Positions 11,035 through 21,000 of a DNA stretch of 64,000 nucleotides are shown here, in pieces. The notes under the pieces are model-generated. The model had not been told where the DNA came from. It saw only the letters and a program-made list of their open reading frames with translations, and searched no databases. Position numbers and translations under genes: made by a program. Numbering within the stretch: the first letter of the stretch is position 1; every line of letters starts with the position of its first letter. This DNA comes from Monocercomonoides exilis (Eukaryota > Preaxostyla > Oxymonadida > Polymastigidae), in contig LSRY02000024.1 of NCBI GenBank assembly GCA_001643675.2, positions 808,001 to 872,000 on the forward strand, in the 5' to 3' direction.

Positions 11035-11505
11035 ATGTGTGATATCACTGAAGAAGATTTCGCGAAAATTTCCGAGCAATCTATTGGATGTTCGCCTGCA
11101 GAAGCAGGAGATTTGAAGAAGAACGGATTTATTGTGTTGAAGGGTCATCCCGCAAAGATTGTGCAAATTGCTATTACAAAAACTGGGAAGCATGGGCACG
11201 AAAAGGTGAGTCTGACTGCCCTGGACATTTTCACAAACAAGAAATTCCAGGGAATGTTTCCAGCTTCAACGCGCGTGATGGTACCAGAAGTTGAGAAAAA
11301 GGACTACCAGGTTTTGGACATTCTGGAAAACAACGAGCTTAGCTTGTTGGATGACGAATTCAAGCAACGGGAAGATCTGGATGTGGAGGATGAAGAAATG
11401 GCAGAATCTATTCGTGAAGCATTGGATGAAGGAGACGACGTAGATGTATCAGTGGTGAGTTCGCTTGGGCAGGAGAAAGTTTTTGCAATGCGCCGCCGAA
11501 AATGA
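11035..11505 (+). CDS. eIF5A: Translation factor eIF5A
   Basis: A 156-residue intronless protein that matches eIF5A in length and sequence. The N-terminal SH3-like barrel carries the hypusination loop KTGKHGHEK; Lys52 is the residue converted to hypusine by deoxyhypusine synthase and hydroxylase. The second half is the OB-fold (DYQVLDI, then LLDDEF, then EDLDVEDEEMAESI), as in other family members. The factor binds the ribosome between the E and P sites and helps stalled peptide bond formation, particularly at poly-proline, and termination. It acts in the cytosol. The start is the only ATG giving the usual N-terminus. It ends in RRRK then TGA, which argues that TGA is a normal stop in this genome. 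No neighbour suggests co-regulation. Confidence 0.95.
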   Translation: MCDITEEDFAKISEQSIGCSPAEAGDLKKNGFIVLKGHPAKIVQIAITKTGKHGHEKVSLTALDIFTNKKFQGMFPASTRVMVPEVEKKDYQVLDILENNELSLLDDEFKQREDLDVEDEEMAESIREALDEGDDVDVSVVSSLGQEKVFAMRRRK

Positions 11506-11903
11506 GCGCAGATTGGAGCTTGGATAAAGGCGAAAAACGAAAACAGCAAGCATTTTGGAGCGACAGAAGTTGCAACTGTTATTCCGTGAACCTTTCGCTT
11601 TCGCTGGACATCTAAGCTCAATTGTGTTTTTGATTTGATAGTTAAATTTTCCGGTTGGCTGGCCATTCCCTTTTCCTTTCGTTTTGCATTTATGATTTCT
11701 TTTCCAGCCTATGTTTGGATGCTGGTTGTGAGGAAGCTTATAGGCAAAGATTCTAAATGGACGAAATTGGAATATTGTTATTTGATTACTTCTCCTGGCA
11801 TATTGTTATCCACCCAGCTATCCACGTTTATTTTACCTTTTTATTGTGTTTTTTTTATTGTTTTGGTCAATGCTAGTGGCTGTTGCTTGGTGAAAGTGCA
11901 ACG

Positions 11904-12949
11904 ATGATCGATTTGGATTCTGCATTATTTCAAGTGAGTTTGTTGTAGATGGTGTTTTGAAGAAGGACAAAAGTGCTCACAAATATTTTGGCTCTGAGAA
12001 AGCAAATGCATTCATTTTCGCTTCTGCTTGAGAATGATTTGAGGCACAATTGTCATGTCTCTATTCAGTTGTTAAGTTTCTCATTTTCTTCCCTTTTTCT
12101 TAATTATTTTCTTTTTGAACTTATCACTTGAACTGCTGTCTTTCTATTTTCTTTTTCTCTGGATTCTTATTTCCTTTTTAATTTTTTTTTTGAAGCTATT
12201 TCCGTTGATGTTTGCATTGAATCCGGAACAATGCCAAGCATTGGGAAATAGTTTCATTTTTCTTTTCTTTCTTTTCTTCTATCATCTTTACTTCTTAAAA
12301 TTTTCTCCTATTCTAATAATTCATTTTTCTTATCTTCGTTTTTGAAATTGTTTTGTTATTTTGGATGAGACTGACTGTTATTGCCTCAAAGAAGGCTTAT
12401 CATTTGCTATCAAAGCGAATTCTCTTTTCTGTTAAATTTTTCTGTTTTGCTTTTCTGTTTATGTTATTTTATTTGCAGCTGCAGTTTGTAATTTGATTTT
12501 ATAAGTTTTGTTTTAAGAAAAGCCAGACAGAGAAAGAAAAGAAAGAAGAGAAAGAGCAAGAAAGGCATTTGAAGGATGTGGTGATTGATGATGAGGAAAG
12601 AAGAACATTGGAAGAGAAAGGTGAAAAGAGAATTGCTGAGATGGCAACGCTTCTTTTATATGAAACCTCCACATGTTGTAACTGATCAAATTGCTGATTG
12701 TTTGGAAGGTTTGTCTGTTAGCTTTCAGTTTAATGACTTTTTTTATTTGATTATTTTGAACCTTTTTCATTTGAAACGATGTCTAATTTTGATGCATTTT
12801 ATTGTTTTAGTTCTTCATTGCAGGTTGGAATTGAAAGAGCAACTGATTTGCCTCTGCATTTGCTTTTGCACTTTTTTTCTAAGCATTCACCACCTGCACC
12901 AAACAGCAGCAGCTCAAAATTAACAGGAGAAGAAAATTTAGAATTGTAA
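11904..12949 (+). CDS. Possible multi-intron gene of unknown product, exons unresolved
   Basis: Between eIF5A and the next gene four short segments read like protein rather than AT-rich filler: a start at 11904 (MIDLDSALFQ, then GTGAGT); 12006-12068 (LLLENDLRHNCHV); 12196-12250, preceded by a long T tract and AG (LFPLMFALNPEQCQALGN); and 12520-12650, Glu-rich and helical (VVIDDEERRTLEEKGEKR). A final segment, 12824-12949, follows TTGCAG and ends in TAA (ERATDLPLHLLLHFF). I could not join all of them with consistent phase, so the exon limits are not given. It could be a spliced gene, a decayed gene, or chance. No family is recognised. Confidence 0.25.
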
Positions 12950-13414
12950 ATTTTATTTTTTTGTTTTTAATATAAAAAATTAATGGACTTTATTTAATTA
13001 AATAATTCGTTTATCGCATATGATTATTCAAAATGGAAAATTTGTGGTTGAGTTCTTTTGATTTTGTTCACAAATTCGTTTTTCTCATAGTAATAAACGT
13101 GTCTGACAATCACACTGGATGAAAACCTTCGATCTTCTGAGAAAGATTTTTTCGAATATTTTATATATTTTGAAAAATGATTTATATGTTGAAATTCATT
13201 TTGTCGTTTGAAAAACAAACTTTTCATATTTCCCACTTAAAAAAGGAGAAGAAATAAATGGAAGAAAAAGAAATCGAAACTAATTGAATGGTATATATTT
13301 GGGGAAAAAAGTGTAAGTTCGAAATTTATTTGTGGAACGAGAAAAATTGAAACGTTTTCATATTTTATAGTGGTTAGATCAAATTAGTTGTTTCAATTTT
13401 AGCATTTTCTAGAA
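12950..13414. other. Intergenic, no gene seen
   Basis: AT-rich spacer upstream of the 13.4-kb gene; nothing recognisable. Confidence 0.5.
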
Positions 13415-16400
13415 ATGACTTCGACCTTCTTGCCTTTTTTACAGATGATGCGGCAAAAAAACCACAGTGAAAAATCCTTTGATTCGGCAAGAATTCCCCA
13501 TACTATCGTTATATCGAATGGATTAATTACCAATTGGTATTTTGTTTCTCAGAAAGACGGGAGTTTAATGAAAAAGAAAAAAATGCATCTTACTGTTCAA
13601 GAAATACAATCTGAGTTTGCCAAAATACCGCATTCCTTTGGAATTATTGCATATTTTGAAGGCATATTTCCTGAACTTGCTGAAAGCTCTACAGCATCAG
13701 CAATCGGAAGTAAAGGAATATTTTTTACTGAAGAAGAACTTAAAAAATTTTTGAAAAATTTGGTTGATGTTAGCGGTCTTCTTCAAGTCTTTATTGATCC
13801 ACAAGGAATAAGTAATAAAACAATAACTGTTGAATGGACGCCTTCTCTTTTCATATGTGAGGAAAAAACTAATCAATATCTGCTTAGCGATGATGTTGAA
13901 CCAATACAAAAATGCGTAACTTTCCAAGGCCCTGACTATTTGACTTCTTCAAATCTTGTCACTTCAGCTGCCTATAGAGCAAGAATTTCATCATTGTGCT
14001 CAACAATATGCGAGCACGTGGAATGCGTTACAAATGGACAAAAAGCAGTTCAACGTTTGACACTGCAATTTAAGATTGATTCAAGTAAGAAACTGTGGTT
14101 AATTTGGGTATCAAATTTTTTTTTGAAGCCTTCAACAACGAAAGTTGGGGTAAACCCACAAAACACAACATTAGAAAACAGCAAGCAGGCAAAGCGTTCA
14201 ACATCATCTTCATTGCCTCCACTTCGCCCGGATTCCCAAAGCGAACAGACACCTCAGTTTTCGCCATCATCTGCACATCAATCAAATTCATCTCATTCTT
14301 CATCCATTTCAACACTTCAACAATCAAATGCATCCACTTCAATCATTTCACCTATTCCTTCTGGCACTCCTCGCTTCACAACTCGCTCTTTCTCATCGGC
14401 CGCATCAGATGCTCATTCAACATCATCGTCATCTCCAGTTTCATCATCATCATCATCTTCTTCTTCTTCTTCTTCTTCTTCTCATTCTTCTTCTTCTGCT
14501 TCTGCTTCAACTCCAATCCCCAGCGAGGCCTTGGTGTTTGGAGGCATTCAGAATGATGACAGAGGTCTGAGCTCAAACGCCCGCCGGCAGAAGAGCCAGC
14601 GCAATGCAGTCTCTCCCATCCGGCTGTATTCATCGATAACTCTGAGAGCATCCACCCAGTCACACCACGAATACTACACACAACACGTTCACCGCTCTTC
14701 TACTTCCTCTTCTTCTTCTTCTTCTTCAAAAACTGGGAAAAAAGATGGCAGTGCTGCGAGCCAACACGCTAATCCATCTTCTTCTTCGCCAAATTCTGAG
14801 CACTTTGGTGAAAGCTCCTCTTCTTCTGTGTCTTCAGCAGAATTCTCGCAGTCAGCACGAAGCAGCCGCCAAGAACTTCCAAGCAGCAGCAGATCTGTCC
14901 CAATGAAGGGCAAAGAGAGCAAAGAAGCCCGAGAGAAGCAGCGTGAAGAGCGGCTGAGGCAGATCCGGAAGGAGAAAGATCCAAACACAGTCATCCGCAC
15001 AGGGCCGTACAAGCGGCCGAAGACGCCCTCAGCACAGCTGGTGGAGAGACTGACGCAGCTGAGCCAGCCATCGACGATTGTGATTGGAGTGGCGAAGGGG
15101 AGGATGCTTGGAGCATCAAGTGCATCGAGTGCATTTAATGCTTCTTATGCATCATCAGGAGCAGGAGCAGCAGGAGGAACGGCAGCATATTATTCAACAT
15201 CATCAGCAGCATCATCAGCATCATCAGCATCATCAACAGGAGAAGAAGGAGAAAGAACACGTTCAAACAGCACATTTGCAGAAGAGAGAGCATTCGACAT
15301 GCAATGTGGAGAAGGCAAAGGAAGGTACTCTCAGCAGCCAAGCACAACAACCACCACCACCACAAACACAAACGCAATTGCATCTTCTTCCATTCAGAAC
15401 AGCTCTGATCGGAACATCCAATCAACATCCGCACTTTCATCGAGAAGAGGGAGTGTGTCAGCAGAGCCCCGCATCATATTCACCGACGCCGAGGTGAAGA
15501 GACGGAGGCATTTGGCAGAGATTGAGGAGAAAGTGAAGAAGGCGTTTGCAGCTGATCCGTATGCGAAAGAACTGGAGCTGTCGGAGAAGAGGCAGAAGGA
15601 GGAGAGGAGGAGAGCGAGGGAGGAGAGGATGAGGAAGGAGAAGGAGAGGAAGAGGGCGAGGGAAGAGGAGAGGGAAGAGAGAGAGTGGTTTTTGAGGCAG
15701 CTGAAGGGGGAGAAGGAGAAGGAGAAAGAGGAGGAGAAGAAGAGGCAGACTGGAAGAAGGAGTGGAGGAGAAGGAGGAGAAAGAGAAGAGGAAGAAGTTG
15801 ATGATAATTATGATGATGACAATGATGGAAGAAAGATGAACAAGAGGCAGAGTGAGAAAGAGGAGGCATTTCACAAAGGAAGATCACAAACATCGATGGG
15901 ACTGACACGAAGCAAAGGAAATGGCAATAACAGCTATCGATCAACAACATCACCGTCTTCTTCTTCTTCTTCTTCTTCAAAAACAAAGCAGAACAATCAG
16001 AATTCTCCAATATATAGTTACTCAATGCCTGCAAGATCTTTACGCTCAACTTCATCATCATCATCATCATCATCTTCTTCTTCTTCTTCTTCAATAAGAT
16101 CTTCTTCTTCTTCTTCGAGGCCACCCACACGAATTGAACCAACAATGGACAAAATTGATGAAGCATCAGAAGAAGGAGAAGAGGAAGAAGAGGAAGAGGA
16201 AAGAGAGAAAAGAGAGAAAAGAGAGAAAAAAGCGAAGGAAGAAAGAGGAGAAGAAAGAAAAGAAGATGAAGAAGAAGTTGAAGTCAAAGAAAGATCTTTT
16301 ATGAGAATAGAAATTGAACAAAATGATAACAAAACCGAAGGAATTGAGAAAGAAAAGGAAGGAGAAAAAGAGGGAAAAGAGGGAAAAGAGGGAAAAGATG

Positions 16401-17890
16401 AAGAAAAAGAAGAACCAACAAGTGAAAGAGACAGTTTTAATCATTCATTTTTCGCTGGTTTTGATGAAGAAAACACTGAAAATGAAGAAAATGAAGAAAA
16501 TGAAGAAAACGAAGAAAAAGAAGTGATAACATCGAGTGATGAAGAGAAAGAGAAAGAGAAAGAGAAAGAGAAAGAGAAAGAGAAAGAGAAAGAGAAAGAT
16601 GAATTTGATCAAAAAGCCGCAGACAAAGTGGCAGAGAGAATTTCAGTCATTTTGAAGGAGTCAAAAGAGAAAGAGGAGAAGAGGAAGAGAGAATTAGAGA
16701 GATTGAAGAAGGAGAAAGAGGAGAAGGAGAAGGAGAAAGAAAAGGAGAAAGAGAAGGAGAATGAGGAAGAGAAAGAGAATGAGGAAAGAAAAGAAGAGAA
16801 AAGAAAAGAAGAAGGAGAAGAAGAGGAAGAAGAGAAAGAAGAAGAAGAGAAAGAGAAAGAGAAAGAAGAAGCAGAAGAATTAGCCAAGAGAATATCAACA
16901 ATTTTGAAGGCATCAGAAGAAAAAGAGAAGAGAAGGAAAATTGAACTGGAAAGGATTCAGAAAGAGAAGAGGGAGAAATTAGAGCAAATGAAGAAGAAAG
17001 AAAAAGAAAGAGAAGAAAGAGAAAGTGAAGGAGAAGGAGAAGAATATGAAGGATATGAAGAAGAGAGAGGAAAAGAAAGAGAAAGAGAAAGAGAAGAAGA
17101 AGAAGTTGTGAAAGAAAGAAGTTTTAACAAAGCAAAAAATACCGAAAATCAACAAGAAAATGGAAAAGAAAGCAAAGAAGAGGGAAAAGCAGATGAATAT
17201 GATGAATATGCAGATGAATTTGAGGATGAAGAGGGAGAAGGAAATGGAGAAAAGAAGAAAGAAAAGAAAGAAGGAGAAGAAGAAATAAAAGAAGAAGAGG
17301 AGGAAGAAGAGGAAGGAGAAGAAGAAAATGAAGACGAAGAAGATAATGTTGAAGAAGTAGCAAGAAAAATTGATTCAATTTTGAAAGAGGCAAAACAAAA
17401 AGAAGAGAAAAGGAAAGAAGAATTGGTAAGAATACAAGAAGAAAAGAGAGAGAAAATGAGAAAGAGAAAAGAAGAAGAAGAAGAGAAAGAGAAAGAGAAG
17501 AAGGATGATGCTGAAGATGATTATGAAGCATATGACGATGAAGAATTTGACAAGGGAGAAATGAATGAACAAAGAAGTGATGAACAATTGAATCAAAATG
17601 GAGAGAATGAAGAAGAAGAGGAAAAAGAGAAGGAAGAAGAAGAAAGAGAAGAAAGAGAAGAAAGAGAAAGAAAAGAAAAAGAAGAAGAAGAAGAAAATGG
17701 TAACCGTGAAGAGGATGTTGATTCTGTTGAACAAGAAATTGATGATTTTGGATATGCAAAAGAGGAAGGCATGGAACAGCCAGAAGGATCAGATCAAGTG
17801 AAAGTGGAAGACGAAATTCCTTCTCTTTACAGTAGCAAAAGCAATGAAGATATCCCTCTTAATGAATATGAAGACGATGAATGGGGATAA
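13415..17890 (+). CDS. Large Ser-rich then Glu-rich protein with an N-terminal globular domain
   Basis: A 1491-residue ORF. The first about 235 residues have normal composition and look folded (HTIVISNGLITNWYF near the start, then HSFGIIAYFEG, ending LQFKIDSSKKLWLIWVSNF). Residues 260-520 are Ser-rich with runs from TCT/TCA codons; residues 690-780 are a basic coiled coil; the rest is dominated by Glu, Lys and Arg. Within the Glu-rich half three imperfect repeats of about 40 residues recur (encoded near 16621, 16876 and 17349), sharing a core like ISxILKxxxxKEEKRK. A KERSF motif occurs twice. The start could instead be the ATGATG at 13445, because a T-rich tract and CAG precede it. I do not recognise the N-terminal domain; a cytoskeletal or scaffold role is only a guess. 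Confidence 0.8.
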   Translation: MTSTFLPFLQMMRQKNHSEKSFDSARIPHTIVISNGLITNWYFVSQKDGSLMKKKKMHLTVQEIQSEFAKIPHSFGIIAYFEGIFPELAESSTASAIGSKGIFFTEEELKKFLKNLVDVSGLLQVFIDPQGISNKTITVEWTPSLFICEEKTNQYLLSDDVEPIQKCVTFQGPDYLTSSNLVTSAAYRARISSLCSTICEHVECVTNGQKAVQRLTLQFKIDSSKKLWLIWVSNFFLKPSTTKVGVNPQNTTLENSKQAKRSTSSSLPPLRPDSQSEQTPQFSPSSAHQSNSSHSSSISTLQQSNASTSIISPIPSGTPRFTTRSFSSAASDAHSTSSSSPVSSSSSSSSSSSSSSHSSSSASASTPIPSEALVFGGIQNDDRGLSSNARRQKSQRNAVSPIRLYSSITLRASTQSHHEYYTQHVHRSSTSSSSSSSSKTGKKDGSAASQHANPSSSSPNSEHFGESSSSSVSSAEFSQSARSSRQELPSSSRSVPMKGKESKEAREKQREERLRQIRKEKDPNTVIRTGPYKRPKTPSAQLVERLTQLSQPSTIVIGVAKGRMLGASSASSAFNASYASSGAGAAGGTAAYYSTSSAASSASSASSTGEEGERTRSNSTFAEERAFDMQCGEGKGRYSQQPSTTTTTTTNTNAIASSSIQNSSDRNIQSTSALSSRRGSVSAEPRIIFTDAEVKRRRHLAEIEEKVKKAFAADPYAKELELSEKRQKEERRRAREERMRKEKERKRAREEEREEREWFLRQLKGEKEKEKEEEKKRQTGRRSGGEGGEREEEEVDDNYDDDNDGRKMNKRQSEKEEAFHKGRSQTSMGLTRSKGNGNNSYRSTTSPSSSSSSSSKTKQNNQNSPIYSYSMPARSLRSTSSSSSSSSSSSSSSIRSSSSSSRPPTRIEPTMDKIDEASEEGEEEEEEEEREKREKREKKAKEERGEERKEDEEEVEVKERSFMRIEIEQNDNKTEGIEKEKEGEKEGKEGKEGKDEEKEEPTSERDSFNHSFFAGFDEENTENEENEENEENEEKEVITSSDEEKEKEKEKEKEKEKEKEKDEFDQKAADKVAERISVILKESKEKEEKRKRELERLKKEKEEKEKEKEKEKEKENEEEKENEERKEEKRKEEGEEEEEEKEEEEKEKEKEEAEELAKRISTILKASEEKEKRRKIELERIQKEKREKLEQMKKKEKEREERESEGEGEEYEGYEEERGKEREREREEEEVVKERSFNKAKNTENQQENGKESKEEGKADEYDEYADEFEDEEGEGNGEKKKEKKEGEEEIKEEEEEEEEGEEENEDEEDNVEEVARKIDSILKEAKQKEEKRKEELVRIQEEKREKMRKRKEEEEEKEKEKKDDAEDDYEAYDDEEFDKGEMNEQRSDEQLNQNGENEEEEEKEKEEEEREEREERERKEKEEEEENGNREEDVDSVEQEIDDFGYAKEEGMEQPEGSDQVKVEDEIPSLYSSKSNEDIPLNEYEDDEWG

Positions 17891-18080
17891 ATAATTTCAT
17901 TTTTTGAAATTATGTTACTTAAAAACAGACATTTTCTTTTTTGTTGTTGTTGTTCGTTATGGTCATTTTTATTTTTTACATTTTTGTTTCGTTAATTGTT
18001 AAATATGTATGCTAATATTTATTAATGTTTTTGTTAAAAGTCCCATAACCATGAATAGTTAAAAGAAACTTTGCTTTTGT

Positions 18081-21000
18081 ATGAGCGATAATCTAAAAGA
18101 TGCTGGAAATTATAATTCACTAACTACTCCTATCGATTCCATAACAATAGGAATTGGTCGTTCTTCATTTTCAGCCCTTGAGCAATGGTTTGAAAATATC
18201 TTTTTAAAGATTATCATTATTTGCATTTTTATAATTATTCAGGGTATTTTCATACTTTTGGCGATTTTCAGTGGTTTGCACATTTTTTAATATTCAATTT
18301 ACTCTTATTAAAATGCGATTTTTCATGTAGCAAAATCCTTTTTATACAGACTTTCATATTGTTTCACTTTTGATAATTACGCTTCAATGGATTGGATTCT
18401 CGATTCGCTCAAATCCTTGGCCCTTACATAACGCTATATTTCAATCAGTTTACGATTTTTTTGCGTTTGCCTTTTTTTCATTTATACATTAAAAACATAT
18501 TTTTTCACGAACATGTTTTTTGTTTGCAGCTATCTGGATTTTTCGATATCCTGGAGAAGCCAAACATTTAATTTTGTTTTGTTTGTAATTGTGAGCACAA
18601 TCATTGTCCTTATTTGTGGAATTATTATTGCGGTGAGTATTATAGATAAACAAAAGATAAAAATTCCAGACATTCTTATGGCGTTCACATGTGGATTTGT
18701 TAACATTTGCTCGACTCTATTTTTTATTCCGTTTTTGATCTCATTGATGGGATGGACAACTTGCTGGACTGGGAACAGTGCTTTAGATTGCTCCACTAAT
18801 AAAGAAATTGTGACTTTAGTCGTCTCACTGATCTTTTTTGTGCTTTGGGGTTGCTTTGGCAGTATGTATGGTTTGTTTATTTTCTTCCCCGATTTGAAAC
18901 GCGACAAGCCCTTCGGGTCGCGCAACGGCTCATCTGGCTTTGTCAGGTCGCTTGCCTCTGCTCTGATGGTGCTGGTGAGTGGGCTGACCACAAGCGCCAC
19001 AGGTGTCTGTGTCTCGTGCTGTGGTGCAATTCTGACTGGAATCAGAATCGTCTGGATTTTGGGGGTGGGGCCGTACTTCAACATCGAAGGCAACGTGATT
19101 GAGGCGTCTCTGAGTGGGATAGTGTTTGTCGTGCATTTGGCAGGGTGTTTTCTGGAAGTGCTGAATCCAGGCGGCAAAAGAGGCACACCGCAGTTTCTAG
19201 CAGAGATTCCCTCTCATCCATCGACCTATTTTGGAAGTCGGGTGCTGAGCGGAGGGGAAACCGTAGTGTTCTGGTGTGTGGTGGGTGTGCTGGTTGTTGG
19301 GTGTGCTCTGCTTTGTGGATGGGGGTCATACATGATGCAGAAGAGAGGGATGGCAATGGACGAAGGAGAGGAGATGCCTGTGATGCCTATTTCCAAACGA
19401 AAGAAGAAGAAGAAGAAGACAAAATCGAAATCAAAGACGAAGCAAAGGGGATCACGCTATCCAACACGCTCTTCTTCATTTGCTAACACACTGCCGTTGA
19501 GCCAAAGCAGCAGCAACTTGTTAGGCAAAGTGTCCATCTGCCAATTGGACAGCAATTCGTCCCGCTCAAGTTTCCCACAGCTGCTTGCGGGTGTCAGAGA
19601 AGGCGCTGCAAATCGCCGAAGCACACCAAGAATTTCTCCGAATGTCCGGTCGTTGTCATTCGCATCTTTGAGCAGAGCCACCCCACCGCTTGTGCAGAAT
19701 GGAATCCGCTCGTCTTCTTCTTCGCAGCTCAGAACATCCAGCAAGCAGATGGTTCTGACCAAGCCCCTGACTGAAGGAGAAAGTGATATGCACACACCTC
19801 TCTCTCCTTCTGCATTTGCTTTGATTTCGTCGCCTGCTGAGTCCACATTCACTTCTACTTCGACTTCTGCCTCATTCACACAGAGATCTGCTACTTCTCC
19901 TTCTGAAGACGCGTTTCCTTCTCTTGGCCAGACGATTACTCATACCATTTCACCACTTCACCAGAGCATCACAAAAGCAGAACATTCACATTCTCATTCA
20001 CGTCTGAATATTGCAACACAGGAAGATAAAGAACCTATTTCATTATCATCTTCTTCTTCCTCTCATTCTTCCTCTTCTGATTCCTCTTCTGATTCCTCCT
20101 CTGACGATTCTTCAGATTCAATTGAACATTCCCCAACTGCTTTCTCCACTTCTGAGGCATCTTCATCTCATCTGCTGTCTGAACAGCAGAATCAGTCTTC
20201 ATTTCAACAGCAGTCAAATATGACTGAAAAAGAAGAAGAAGAAGAAAGAAAAGAGCATTTTGTGCAAAAGACTCATTCTCTTTTTCATCTTCCACTTCCA
20301 CTCATAAACAACAGCCAGAACAGAAACTCTTCTTTTTCCTCATCCACTTCAACAACACATCCTGTGAACACACAAACATCACCTTCATCCTCTTCTTCTT
20401 CTTCAACATCCTTCTCTCCAACTTCTGAAAAGCACCACGCCATCTCCAAATTTATTTCATTCAATCGCCCGCCTCCTCTTTTGTGTGCTCAAATATCCAC
20501 TCCACTAGACAATTCATCTGCATCATCATCAACACATCCTTCGCAAACACTCTTAACAGCCACACCTGCTGACTCAACTGGAAATAAGGCTCCTTCACAA
20601 GACATCACTCACGAAGACCAGCAAAAGCCAAATTTGCCCTCAGATTCTTCTGCTTCTCTCTCAAAATCTGCCTCTTCTCCTCCAAAATCCACACTCCTTC
20701 CGCCACGCACCCTCACCAAATGCACCTCCCTCCGCTCGCTTGTTGCTCTGCTTCGCTTTCTCAACAGGAAGCCGCTGCGCCGCCGGGACGAGTGTCTTCG
20801 GCTGGCTGAGGCGATCATCCTGAGGGCAGAGAAGTATCTGGGGGACTCCACATCGTACTGGCTGTTTACGGCGTTTGTGTACAGAGACTTCTTCAAGTCG
20901 CGGCAGATGAAGTTGGAGGCGATCGCATCTGCGCTACACACACTTCACGACTTTGGGCAGCGGTTTGTGTTGTACTGCATGCAAAGGCAGGACGATGAAG

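Noticed and set aside
11635-11907. 90-codon hydrophobic ORF downstream of eIF5A
   Set aside because: Rich in Phe, Leu and Ile as any T-rich sequence would be. No signal or family match, and it overlaps the probable eIF5A 3' untranslated region.
14440-17700. Poly-Ser, poly-Glu and their antisense poly-Leu/Phe ORFs as separate genes
   Set aside because: They are frame-shifted or reverse translations of TCT, TCA and GAA repeats inside the 1491-codon gene.
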